Below, one piece after another: positions 30,885-42,700 of a stretch of DNA of 64,000 bases. Origin of the DNA: Icerya purchasi (lineage: Eukaryota; Arthropoda; Insecta; Hemiptera; Monophlebidae); NCBI GenBank assembly GCA_039619475.1, contig CM077116.1:247885440-247949439 (forward strand), read 5' to 3'. Position numbers and translations under genes: made by a program. The notes below the pieces were generated by a model. The model was not told the DNA's origin, did no database searches, and saw only the letters and a program-made list of their open reading frames with translations. Positions within the stretch are counted from its first letter, which is position 1, and each line of letters starts with the position of its first letter.

Positions 30885-33330
30885 CGTTCTATATATTTAA
30901 AAGTATTCGATAAAATTTTCTTTAAACGCAATTTTATTTTTTTTTATTTTTGTGGATACATTAACAGAGAGAAATTTTTCTCACGAACAATACGGAGGGG
31001 AAAGAATTAAACATCAATTCGATCAGAGACTAACAAAATGAGGAAACTAAGAAGAGAAATGCCGAACAAAGGAGGAAACGACAAGATAAAAGAAGTGCAA
31101 TCCCATAGGAAGCCTAAATATTAACATTTGAGGATAAAAAATAAAACGTTCAGTTGAAAAAAACAGCAAATAATAAACCGGCTAAATAATAAAAACCACG
31201 GTAAACTAACTCACTTTAATTTAGGTAATTCCGCAAAAGCTATAAAAAATTCTTGAGACCAATTTTCAAATTTTTTGAAAACCAGTTAATAAAATTCACG
31301 CGAACTGTATAGAAACTTCTACGTTTAGCAACATAGTGATGAGAACAGTTTTTTTAAAATTATTTTACAATTTAGTGCATTAAATTAATTCTGAAGAAAA
31401 TAAGTTTCTTTTTTTTCGGGGGGAGTTACAAATAATGACAAGAACTATTTCATTTTTAAATTAAATGTCAAAAAGAAAAAAGGCGTCATGCTTAGCGAAT
31501 ATTACATTAAATAAGAAAACCGCGTTAAAGTTTCGTATTAAAAGAAGCACGTTCCCGATCCAGTAACAAAATAGCAATGCACTGTATTGCTCCGCGCCAA
31601 ATGCTAGCGGTCAAAATAAAAACAGAAAGTTTGACTAATTTAGTGAAGCTTTTTATAAAATTTTATGATTATTGTTAAAATGTGGAATATTTTAACAGGC
31701 TGTGTAACTATGCATATCGGACATCAAATACTACCGGAAAATTGACTTTCGCAGGTAAATATACCATAAAGCTATGCGAATTAGAAAGGGAAATCTTGTT
31801 AAGTAAGCGAAAAATTATTATCCACGAAATCTACGAACAGAAATTCAAAGTGCAGCCCACCTATCGCTCGTTCGAATTAATTTTTAAATTTATCAGGTTC
31901 TGCAAACAAAAAGCTAAGCGGTAATCGAATATTTTCATGCTCGAAGGTAAACTTCAAACTTTTTTAACGGGAATAATAGATCCGAGTATTGGAAAGATTC
32001 AGAGGAAAAACTATTCTTTGCATCAACTCTCTGAACACTTTTGTCGATAATGTAAAGTAAAGCAGACTTAATCCGATATATTACGACGTCGCCTCAGAAC
32101 AATAAGCAATGAACTGATCAAATTTTTCCCAATAAACGATAAAATAGAAACCAAAGTCATTTCGCAATCGTTGCAGTTGTAAAGCAGTGACCTCGCTCGT
32201 TTAAAAAAAAAAAAAAAAACTACTGAACTTCAGACGGATGGTATGAAATGAACAGTGAAAAAACTAACGTTAAAGACAACTTTCCTGCTGACAAAAAGAA
32301 AGTTTTTGCCTTCAACCACACCGGAACCGACTGGCCCCAATTATAAACTTAATGCTGGAAAGCCTCATAATGTAGGTTTTGCGGCTAACACTGATCGATA
32401 GTATTCACATCGAGCAAACCGATTCATGATACGATGCAGCACAGAAAATATCATTTCGTAGAACCGGAAGCAGAAAATTGCATTATTAGGATGCAGCTAG
32501 ATTCCGCTGTACAGTCCTATTACCAACTTTGTTAATGATTTCCCGATTGAAGTATGTTCATCTTGTAATATGCATTGCTAATTGTACACGCTATTTTACT
32601 TACCCGAAATTTCGGTAAAACTTTTCTTGATTAACTCCCCTCATTCCGCGAAATAATTTATCTAAAGCTCTAGCGTCATTCCTTAAACTTCCAAATCTAT
32701 TTCACCAAAATCCCTTTTTTTTCCCCATTATATCTCTAGCTAGATTCGAGTGTCTGGCATGTAAAATGAACAGATAATAAACAAGAAGAAACAGCGGAGT
32801 TTTGTATGGAAAAAAATATAAATAAAATTTACCTACTGTTGGAAGGATAAATCTCATTTCCGCCAACAAAACGAAAAATACATTGGCTTACAGTGAAATC
32901 AAAAATTTAAAGCAATCGTGCACGAATAACAAAAAAAAAAAAATCAAGATAAAATCGAAATTTCCCTGTACTGAAAAGTAATTTAAATTTGACGAAGATA
33001 ATATCGAGAATAAATTATTCTAAAATTGCTTCCCATAAATTTAAACGACATCGACTAATGGCAATTTTACTGTGTATCGATTTGCAACAAAATTTCAGAC
33101 TACGGTTCCATTATTATCATCGCTATTGTTATTATTATTACTTACTATTATTACTGTTATACTTTGATTTTTAAAAAAGCGAATAAAGATATGAAAATTC
33201 TAGAGAAGACAAAAAGTCTAAACTCTGATATTTATTATGGTCATGATAAAAGAACAGTAATAATTATTTTCAATTTAAAATTAATTTCGGACGAGAAGTA
33301 AATGATTCAAACTTTAATACGCAATCGGAT
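30885..33330. other. No gene recognised
   Basis: Intergenic AT-rich DNA. An 80-codon frame at 31682-31924 (+) has no family resemblance I can name and no splice context. Confidence 0.4.
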
Positions 33331-33335
33331 CTCTA

Positions 33336-33382
33336 TGATAAGGTACGGTGGCTGCACCGCTGCATTATTCCACCTTATCATA
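33336..33382. repeat. 47-bp perfect-ended hairpin
   Basis: CTATGATAAGGT at the left is exactly inverted as ACCTTATCATAG at the right, with GGTGGCTGCACCGC able to pair inside. It could be a tiny MITE remnant or a structured RNA. Confidence 0.75.
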
Positions 33383-33389
33383 GTGCAAT

Positions 33390-34220
33390 TATAAAAATTA
33401 ATGCTTACTGTTTACTGATTCCATCATGAAATGCACACGATGTAATAAAGCCGTAACAGGACTGACGCTGAAATATATAATCTTGTTTCATTTCTACGGA
33501 ACCTCCAAAACAATATACACTTTCAATGTGTTATTCATAGAGCATCGAGTATTTTCATGCAAAATTACAGTCGCCCCATTACTTTTATAGAGGAAATCTT
33601 TTTGCCTTTGCCGGGTTAAAGATCCTAGCGATATCATTGCTGGTCGAGATTTATTAAGCAGTAACATTCTCACAATTGATTTAAAAGAAATAAAATTGTC
33701 GTGGTTGTTACAATTGTTCACTGGCATATTTTTAGTCAGCGTGGGCTTTCTTAATGAATTTTACTATTTTTCCAACCTACAACTACAATTCTAAAACACT
33801 AATGTGAAAGTTACGCACAGATTGCGCGGTATTTTCGCAATGCTATCTAGTTCATTGTAAATTACACTTTACCAGAATTATCTGCAGTCTTGCTAAATTT
33901 ATATTTATTGCAGCAGTGAAATATGACTTTTTGAATATGTAATTTATGAAAATCGTTCATAATTGTATCGTGTAGACTTCTTTTCTTAATTCGGTCTCCG
34001 CTGTTTAAGTGCCCAGGTTTGAAGAAGGTGCTTTTCTCTTCTCCATCTATTAATAATTACTCTCCTCACTTCTTATCATTCTTCATTGAACAATTCAAAC
34101 AGTTCTTCTCCAGAAATAGATCTACCGCCTCACCAAAATCATATACCTAATCAAATGACTTTTCTTAATATTTTTATTCTATTTTGTCCTTACATTTTCT
34201 TTCTTCCTTTCAGAATCCTG
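33390..34220. other. No gene recognised
   Basis: AT-rich intergenic sequence. The frame at 33494-33727 (-) has no recognisable domain. Confidence 0.4.
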
Positions 34221-34224
34221 TCTG

Positions 34225-34423
34225 TTTAGGATATTTTCAAAAAGTTTTCCCAGGCTAAAGTGAAGGACATCGAAGAATCTTTTTTTTTAGATATCGCGGA
34301 ATAACGAGAAATTTTTTTCTTGTTATTCCGCGATATTTAAAAAAAAAAAAGTTATTATTTTTTTTTTGGCCTTTGATGTCCTTCACTTTATGCCTGGGAA
34401 AACTTTTTGAAAGTATCCTAAAT
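34225..34423. mobile_element. Palindromic MITE, about 200 bp
   Basis: Inverted arms run from TTTAGGATATTTTCAAAAAG to CTTTTTGAAAGTATCCTAAA. Within them TTCCCAGGCTAAAGTGAAGG is mirrored by CCTTCACTTTATGCCTGGGAA, and GATATCGCGGAATAAC by GTTATTCCGCGATAT. The loop is only a few bases of T. Confidence 0.9.
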
Positions 34424-34429
34424 AGATAT

Positions 34430-36090
34430 AATGCTAGTGGTAACTGTCAAATAATGATTTACTTCTTTATAGTATATCTAGTTTCTGCCCTGCTCTTGGT
34501 TCCTGTGAGCGTCTTAGTCTTTTCATTTCTGGATTATTCTTAAATAAAAACATTAATGTTCAAAGTTTCCGATGCTTTTGACGATATTCACCTTCTCTTC
34601 TTCTGAAATGTAACGTTTTCCGTCAATCTCGCACCCATTGCTCTTCGGCTTTTTTGGAATCGTTCAGTTCATCTCTCTAAATCTTTCTTCTCCGTGTTTA
34701 GAACCGTGTTTTATAGTTTTCCGCGTCCCTCTTCAAAAATACACTCATAATATAACTTCTGTTCCAATAAGGCCGTCTCCTTTCCCCTCTTGCTCACAGC
34801 AGGGACATCATTTAATTGATTGCAATATTTATTTCCAATGGCGAAGAACTGAATAATTCTTTTCTCATTCGTATTAAATAATTCACTCTCCGATTTTAAC
34901 TTCTATATCTCGTGCTGCCTAAATCTAGTTGCATTAATTTTACTCGTCAAACTTTTAATTTTTTTTTAGTACTTCCGTTCCTCCAGTTGATAATTTTTAT
35001 TGTTAAATGTTTTTTGGTTTTTTCTTTAGTTTATTTTTAGGAGCCGCTTTTAATATCTATGGTTATTGCGGTCCGACAGAGGTTAATATTTTCCTTTAAG
35101 AAACCCTGAGTTGACCTTGTCCTGCAGGGGAATTCAATAGAGCTATTTCAAAGCTAGATATCCCAAGCTTATTTCGAAGCTTATCGTACTCAAAGACCTT
35201 CTGCACAATAGACAAGAAGCTTGATTAGTACATGGTTTACGATATAGTTACAGAACAACCTTATGTGTTCCGGTCGTGGGTGATTTCGGCTCGTCTCATC
35301 CAAAGAACACCTCCAGCCACAAGTGATTCAATTAAGGATATCAAGGGTTTGTAGATGCTAAACAGTAATTCTTAATTAATATTAAGCGTAGGGTTAGAAA
35401 GGTGTTTTATAATGGAGGAAAACTTAAGGCAAGACACTTTTAGAAGGGATACGGTTTCAAGCTAATCTCCTGACACATACCAAGGAATCTCGCTGAAGAC
35501 TGATTTAGGATCGAATTGTTAATTAAATAAAAGGAAATAGAATTAGTGATCATCTTTTGCTATAGGCGACACATATTGTTTTCAAAGATAATAAATTTGG
35601 ACTCTTTATGTTAGACCATTTTCGGAGTTTAAAAATTGTTTTCTGTTTGATCGATTGAACTCTTCGAAGATCACGGGGTGGAAGGGAGATATATACACAT
35701 GTGTGTATAATAATGTATCTGGTACATGGTTCAAAGGACAGTTACCCATCACAAGGCTAATGTAGCATTGTTAACTAGCAGTCAATCATATTCTAGCGTG
35801 AAAAAGGTGGGTCGAGAATATTTTTGTTTGTCGTCGCTATCGTTTAGCTCAGGCAACTGACAATGTAAATATAAAAATCATAAAAGATCGGAAAGTAAAT
35901 ACTCTGTTCAAATTTATTTTATTCGTGCAGAAGCCAAAACTTTTTTTTTATTTGCAAAAAGATATACTGCTCGTAAAAAGATACGATAATGGTAGTTACA
36001 CGACCGATAAGGAAAAATAATTTTTTTTTTTTTTTATGGTTTCTTAAACACGACAGATTTCACAAAAAATAAAACGATGAGAACCTTGTT
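34430..36090. other. No gene recognised
   Basis: No coding or repeat structure that I can name. T-runs occur near 36020 and 36092. Confidence 0.4.
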
Positions 36091-36094
36091 TTTT

Positions 36095-36510
36095 TTTTTT
36101 TTTTTAGTAAAGGCTGTACGGTATAGAGCTGTGGAGCTGCGCAAAAACATCTAACTTACAGAAAATACAGCGATATCAAAATAGGTTACTGAGAACCATT
36201 ACTGCAGCCCCCTGGTACGTCCCAAATTATACCCTCCATAATGACTTAAACGTCATGTTTGATGAAATCAAAAAACAAACATGTCGCCCGACTTATCATT
36301 TATACGAATCCACTTGCTATCAATTTGCTGGGTAACTCCGGTGAACTACGCTGACTGTAGCGATATAAGCCTTTAGACCTTGTCCAGCCATTATAAGGTT
36401 TAAAGAGAGTACTACTGAGTACTCCACAAAACATCCTTTATCACATTAAATTAATCGCTAAATGACCACTAAAGTTAGTCGGTTGTGATGAAATAATAAT
36501 AAAAAAAAAG
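36095..36510 (+). mobile_element. Jockey-like LINE 3' fragment
   Basis: The plus strand reads LWSCAKTSNLQKIQRYQNRL followed by RTITAAPWYVPNYTLHND, the conserved stretch just behind the reverse transcriptase of jockey elements (IQRxQNKxLRxIxxAPWYVxN). An A-rich end follows near 36500. Confidence 0.75.
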
Positions 36511-36879
36511 GTAAGGTTAAAAATTTCACGCATTTGCTCCGACCTTTTTATTGTTTCGAATATATGGTTGTGTATGTATGTTCGAGTTTATGTGTGTTTT
36601 TTTTTATATGATCTCAAATATTAAATCTTTTTTTTGTAAAATTTCCATGCCCTTTTCAAAGTTTTCTTTTAAAACTAACCTTTCTTTTGGATTAAGGAAA
36701 AACATGTACGTCTACCCGGGGTAGATCGATCATTCCAGCTGTTCTGCCATATGTTGATGACTAGTGTGCTAATATAATTTTTAAAGCTTTTATTATACGT
36801 TACTGTTACGAAATCGGGTAAAAAGTTTGCTAATCAAAGGTTTATTTAAAGGTCGAATTCAAATGCCGACTTAAATAAG

Positions 36880-37390
36880 AATAAATTTAAGGGACAAAGA
36901 CCAGTGCTTGTTGGAGCTGCTGCGTTCTATATATAATGAACCTACCCTGAGAAGGGTTTTTCTCTATTTATTTATTTATATCACATTCAGTTGCTGATTT
37001 GTTTAATTTTACTATAGCACACACTTGAATTATGCTTATGAATTAACTGCGCAATACTTTTACACATAATGGCTCTTTAACACCGTCCACATTCGACTGA
37101 AGTTTCAAAAGCACATAAAATACTTCATTACAATGTTGTCATTGAAGCACTTGACATGACGATTAAATTTCCGTTTGTTGTTTATAATTATTCCGGGGTA
37201 TTTAATGCGCATTATTACTAAATATTTCGCAATTTTATCTAAATTGCTGGTCAAATGCTTAAAACAGTAGCTACGGTGTCGTAAGATAACATCATGTAGT
37301 ACTATAAATAGCCTGCTAATAAAACAAACATATACCATCGTATTATTATAGGAATAAAATAGTTCGGCATAGGCCCTGATTATCATAAAA
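36880..37390 (-). mobile_element. R1-like LINE fragment
   Basis: The minus strand reads KYPGIIINNKRKFNRHVK, the counterpart of FKYLGVVIIDHRFKFNKH in the element at 3.9-5.3 kb. Lower down TLLRVGSLY corresponds to LLLSVGSLYRT. Short and decayed. Confidence 0.6.
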
Positions 37391-37659
37391 CAAACTCACC
37401 GTCTTCTTTATCTTCTAATCAAATCTAATAAAGCAATGTATATATGTGGATATACATATTAATGACAACATCATTTTTAGTCCGACCTGCAAAATTTTTT
37501 TCTTTCACAAAAACTGTTGCAAAAATTTGTTACGAAACGTGACATGCTCTATGTAAATGAGATGATAGGAAATGACAACTTCATCCTTGAAAACAAAGTA
37601 CCGACAAAATGGAATGCTTGACGTTGTCAATTTTCCTCATTCTATACGAAAAATAGAAG

Positions 37660-37734
37660 TGTCAGAACTAGGGGGTTTCCCCAGGTGGGGTCAAAGAGCA
37701 GGCCCTTTAACAGGCACGAAGGGCCAAATTTATA

Positions 37735-37775
<41 letters not shown>

Positions 37776-38012
37776 TACAAGGAGCTCTGTCCCTTGACCG
37801 TTCTTTCTTATATTTTCTCTTTCTCTTCTATACTTTGTATAAAATTATCAAAATTTACAAAGTTATTCTTACCGGCATGATACATTTTTTTGTTACAAAA
37901 TCTAATCGGAGCATGATTAAGAATGACGTTTTTATTTAACATTTAACTTTCGTTACATAAAATTAGGACATTTTTTCTAATTGGGGCCGGCCTAAAAATT
38001 ACGTTGTAATAT
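37660..38012 (+). repeat. Foldback-type repeat, copy B
   Basis: It begins in a GGGGTCAAAGAGCAGG block and a long (TA)n run at 37737-37770, then CCCTTGACC, TATACTTTGTATAAAATTAT, and TTACAAAGTTATTCTTAC. It ends with GGGGCCGGCCTAAAAATTAC then GTTGTAA at about 38009. Same order as copy A at 3175-3698, but with only one GGACATTTTTT unit. Confidence 0.75.
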
Positions 38013-38029
38013 ATATACATATGTGGGTT

Positions 38030-38200
38030 TTTTTGTTTTTTTTTTTATCCTCCTTAAGTTTGCTACCAGAGAGCATTAGCCCAGCAAAAATGAGTAGAAG
38101 CATGGAATAGAATAGAAATTATATTTTTATTTTGTCGACAATGGAATCAAGGAACAACCCTAGGACATGAACAACAGAGAGGATAGGTAAAGAAAAAAGC
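38030..38200 (-). repeat. Dispersed repeat Y, copy 1 (poly-T flanked)
   Basis: About 170 bp shared with 47605-47775: GAGCATTAGCCCAGCAAAAA, GCATGGAATAGAATAGAAAT, GGAATCAAGGAACA and CCTAGGACA. A T-run stands at the left in both, so it is probably a minus-strand retroelement 3' end. Confidence 0.75.
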
Positions 38201-38204
38201 AGGT

Positions 38205-39150
38205 ATAGTTAATAATATAATAACTACCGCTCAACACAACAAACAGGATTTTATCCGACCCCGGTAATTACCAATTGGACCCATTAGAGTAAAAAACTAT
38301 CATAAAAAGTAATAAGATTATCCAGCAGGGAAATATATTTATGAATACTTATGTACACTTGCTGATGGGTAATCGTCCGTTGCTGGCAAGCCTAGGGAAA
38401 AACCTAAACAAGAAAAAAAAAAAAAAAAGAATACTTATTGTGTGAAAATATCCGAAATAACACTCCTTGTAAATGGGATAGCGCGAGGTTATATTCGCTG
38501 ATCCATAAGTTTAAGAACAGATTATGCTGTAACACATCAATCAATAAAAAACTTTGAATAATAAACTCAGATTTAGTGGCTTCAGTGTATAGTCTGTAAT
38601 TGCAAAATGTATGCTGTTGAAAGGTATAAGCTGTATCACGAGCAGCCGATTAAACTATACAGTACTTTATCGGTAAGTATTCCGCAAATAATTTCAGATT
38701 CTACAGCTCCACCGTTTCAGGAGACCTGTATGTTTTTTGTTTATTCTAATATAACAACAGAAGTTTTTAATGCAAAATTCATTTAATCGATTTCGACTCA
38801 GTAAAACAAGGTAATTTAAGGAAATAGTTGAGGTATGTTTAGAGAAAACTGGCTGAACAGTTAAGTCTGGTTCCGAAGAAAAGGAACCAATTTTGAAGTA
38901 GGAGATACAACAGTCAGGCGTGTTCCGATCTAAAAATAAAAAGAAGCTATTGTAATATCAACAACGATACAACTAGCTAGAGAAGTTTTGTTCGAAACGA
39001 TCGAATTAACATAAAACTGGTCGAAAGACGCAAGCTGGGCTGCAGAAATTGAAAAAAAAAAAAAGGTAATTAATCGAGCACTATAACCTACTTTTAACAA
39101 CAGGCCAACTGTTTGTTTTTAGGTAATTTTTCACCGGCCAAGCCGGCACG
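38205..39150. other. No gene recognised
   Basis: Intergenic, AT-rich, A-runs near 38412 and 39052. No coding signal. Confidence 0.4.
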
Positions 39151-39159
39151 AACAATATT

Positions 39160-39714
39160 AATTAATTACCCTGCTCACTGCGATCAGAATTCTAGTTTCT
39201 GACGCGGCTGTAGTGAGGTAACTCGGTCGTCGAATAATACGAGAAATAAGCTTGCGAAACGACCGAGCTGTTTCGTAATAAATGAATCCAGAAGAGAATG
39301 CGCAGTTCGCTATTTAGCTTGTCAGTTTGGTCGCGTGCCGTTGTTGCGACGTATTTGTGTGAGGCTATAGATTACTTGACGACGAAGAAGGGAAGGTCGG
39401 GTAATATTGAACTTTCAGGCAGTATACCTGCGCTAATCGACGGCAATCGATTGCTAAAAGCACACACACACCAGTCTCCTCCTCTATATCAGAGCCGACG
39501 GCAAGTAGGAATTTTCCTTTCCCGACTGGCTCGTGACTGTCTTGAAATTTCCTGCCTACCATAGTTTCCGGTAGAGTGCTATTCGGTGTATCGAAATTTT
39601 TACGCGCCGTCGAAGTGAAAAAGTAAGAAAAATCGAGTAGTCCACTTTGGGGACAAAAAAAGAAAAAAAAAGAAATTAAGAACGCTCCAATGAACAACCA
39701 GAAACAAAAGACGT
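39160..39714 (+). promoter_or_regulatory. Probable promoter and 5' leader of the coiled-coil gene
   Basis: This stretch is clearly richer in G+C and CpG than its surroundings and lies directly upstream of the first coding exon. Its open frames (39298-39564) are not conserved-looking. The transcription start cannot be placed. Confidence 0.35.
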
Positions 39715-39734
39715 ATGGTTTCAAGGCACAGTAA
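39690..39734 (+). promoter_or_regulatory. Upstream ORF overlapping the coiled-coil gene start
   Basis: An ATG at 39690 opens 14 codons (MNNQKQKTYGFKAQ) and stops with TAA at 39732-39734. It overlaps the main ATG at 39715 in another frame. If the leader includes it, it would lower translation from the main start. Confidence 0.45.
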
Positions 39735-39792
39735 AGGTGACAGCGAACGCGACTGGAGCATTTTCAAAATTCTGAATTCCGCGGCCAAAACG
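39715..39792 (+). CDS. Coiled-coil gene exon 1
   Basis: Twenty-six codons from ATG to AAAACG|GTACGT. The next exon also begins with an in-frame ATG (39909), so translation could alternatively start there. Confidence 0.7.
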
Positions 39793-42700
39793 GTACGTTT
39801 AATTTCTTCTTCTATCGGTGCCGAATTAACCGGACTACCTTAATTAGTACTTCCGATCGCTTTTCGAATTTCATTGATGTCTAATTATATTTTCATTACT
39901 CCGCTTAGATGGGCACGGAAGACGAAACTAAAATTCACGACGTAACGACCAGTTTAAGGAGCGAACTGGCCGCGATGCAGTACAAAAGAGATCGACTACT
40001 CACCGAGGTAAGTACAAATCTCGACAGACTAACTAACTACGCGCATAAATATTATAACAGTGATTATTTTAAAAGAAACAGTCAGGCCTACGCGTGACGT
40101 AATAAATAAAAAAACTAGTAGCCAAAAATACAAGCTTAAAAAAGATACGTTATTATAATCAAATGTAAAAACGTAGTAATACTTCACCAACGTACAAGTA
40201 CAGACTTTTTTTGTGTACCCCTTGACTGCACTCATTCTCACCTCCTATAACTATTTTTCCCAAAAGATAAATTTAATGTTACTTTTTTGTGCACCTAACC
40301 TTTACTCTCATCCGTGTACTATATTTGTTTTTCCACGCTTCATTTCCGTTTGACGATGTCAGTTTAACATATTCTTCCATTGCACAAAACAGCGCCGATT
40401 TTTGAATTTCATCCCCAGATCGAATACATTTCAAAATTATGGTATTATTTAGTAGCCGTAATATTCCTTACAGTTAAAAACAGTACAATAATATATATAT
40501 ATATATATATTGACTTATATCGGAAGCACGCGCATATTTACACAGATTGTTTATAAAAATATATTATGTCAAGTATACATAATGCGACACATATAATGCC
40601 TTTTTCTCAGTTTCCGCTGATGAAATTTTAATCTTTTCAAAAGCAAACAGTTTTATTTTTGAAATTATTTAATTTAACAAAAACTCGAGTTAAAGTACAT
40701 TCTTTTGTAAGAAAGTGTGAAGATTGTTACATTTTGTTGTTTTTTTTTTTGGAAAAAAGGTAAGAATTTTAAATGTATCATAAATCAAGCTCGGAAAAGG
40801 AGAAGAAAAAAAAAACATTATTGCAAAGTCAAACTAATTATAATATTTACTACAGCTTTGTACTAGACTCAGCACCTCCAAACCCTCTACCACGGATGTT
40901 ACTCTAAGATTTTTTCTCAGGGAGGTAAAATCGAAAAAGATATTTTAGTTGTAGAAAACGCTTTCGTAAAAAATGGAAAATTAATTTTTTAATTAATTTA
41001 TTTCGGGATTCATTTTTAAAGAATTTTTAGCTTAAAAATTCTAATAAACTTATCAGCCCCCGTTCATTTTTGGTCGAAATTTTAGCTCGTTCATTTTAGC
41101 GCTTATTCACAGCGTGTGAACTAACATGAATAAAAGTAAAAACGAACAAACTAAAATTCGGCCAAAAATAAAATTGGCGCGAAAAAAAAGCTAACATTAA
41201 AAAACAAGGAGCTACAAATGGCGCGAAAAATGAAAGCGAAGCAATATAGTGTGAAATTTGTAAAAATAACGTTAAATAGAATAATAATAAATCAACAGTG
41301 TAGCGTTATTTTAGAAACACGGCGCCACGCTGAATAAATACAGTAAATTTACATACCTTAATAGGCCAGAGTTACATTTTTGCGGTGGCCTCGTTGCGAC
41401 TGTAGTCGCCGTTGTAGGAAGTAAAATTCAGCAGTATAGTACAGTAAACAACTTTCCCTTGTACCGTATTTTGGAATATTACTCCGGGCTTCAATAAACG
41501 TTCGATGTTGAAGTCTCCTCTCTGCGTCTACGCTAACGTATGTAAATTTTTAACTGAGATACGCCGAGCAAATCCTCTGAGGTAGGTAACAAACTGTACT
41601 TTATTAGAAAGAAGACAAGAAAAAAAAAACGAAAATAGAGAAATTAATTGAAGGAAGAAAAACGCGTAACAGAAAGTAACTTGTAAAAATGAATTTAACC
41701 TAAAATTTGGAAGAACACAAAATATTGAATAATTTCTTCTCCGGTAAATCTGATTAACTGGTAACATTTATCGTTACACAGCACGTTGCACAATTCAAAT
41801 TCGTCGGGTATAGTTTCGAATAGAAAAAAAAAAAAATGGAAAAAAACAAACAAGAAAGACGCGAAAAAGTCGAAAAAAACACAAAAGGACAAAACAGAAA
41901 AGCACTGCAGCCGATCATACTGGTATTATGATACAAATAGTGGCCAGTAAACAATTGTAACGGTACAAATCACGCCATATATTGTAGGTATTGAACAGGC
42001 CTAACAGACTTGTAACGGACCTAAGCGCCCTGTTTTAAAATTTATAATAAAGTTTAAATTAACAATTTTTTATCAGTAAAAATTTGGAAATGTCTTTAAA
42101 TAATCAACTTAAAATGATTCGTGGTGGTTTTCGTATTGTAGTCTCTCCTTGTCACGAGGTAGCCACTAATTTCTCTTCTTCTTGCAATATTTGAATTATA
42201 TGTTCTAATTTCTTCTCGTTAAAGCTTGCAGTTTCTATTTCTAATCTCCTCCCACGAGCAGCTATTCCCTCAATTTTTCCTTACCGAGTAAGCATGAAAA
42301 TTCCTTTTTCTCTAATTTTACGAGGAAGGCACTTCATTTTCCTTCTTTGGATATTGTCCACTTGGTACAATCTTTCGCTTTTCCGTAACACTTCCTTATT
42401 TCATCTTTTCCCTTCACAGAATTCTGCATACTCTTCGCAGCGTCCACATTTCGAAATCGTTTATTCGTTTAATGCTTTCCGCACTAGACCGGAACTTATT
42501 ACATGAGATAGTTCAATCCATGCAAGGTGATTAAGCAATACGCGAATCGGGTAGCACGAGAAGAAGAAGAAGAAGAAGAAGAAGAAGAAGCACCCAGTGT
42601 CTATGATTCCGCGGCATACTTCAGTACCGACATAACGTAACATTGCATTATTTTCATTTTCGTACAATACTTATTCTCAGTTTTCAGTATCGACTACGCG

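Noticed and set aside
31682..31924. 80-codon frame rich in Lys and Ile as a gene
   Set aside because: No family, no splice sites and no neighbouring exons.
30000..33730. A GPA2 gene next to GPB5
   Set aside because: I searched both strands by eye for the GPA2 cysteine pattern (CCxI and CxCxxC near the end) and found none.
39298..39564. 88-codon frame upstream of the coiled-coil gene
   Set aside because: It lies in the GC-richer leader region, has no splice or domain support, and overlaps another equally long antisense frame.
41528..41954. Overlapping Phe-rich minus-strand frames
   Set aside because: They come from A-rich plus-strand simple sequence (GAAAAA runs).
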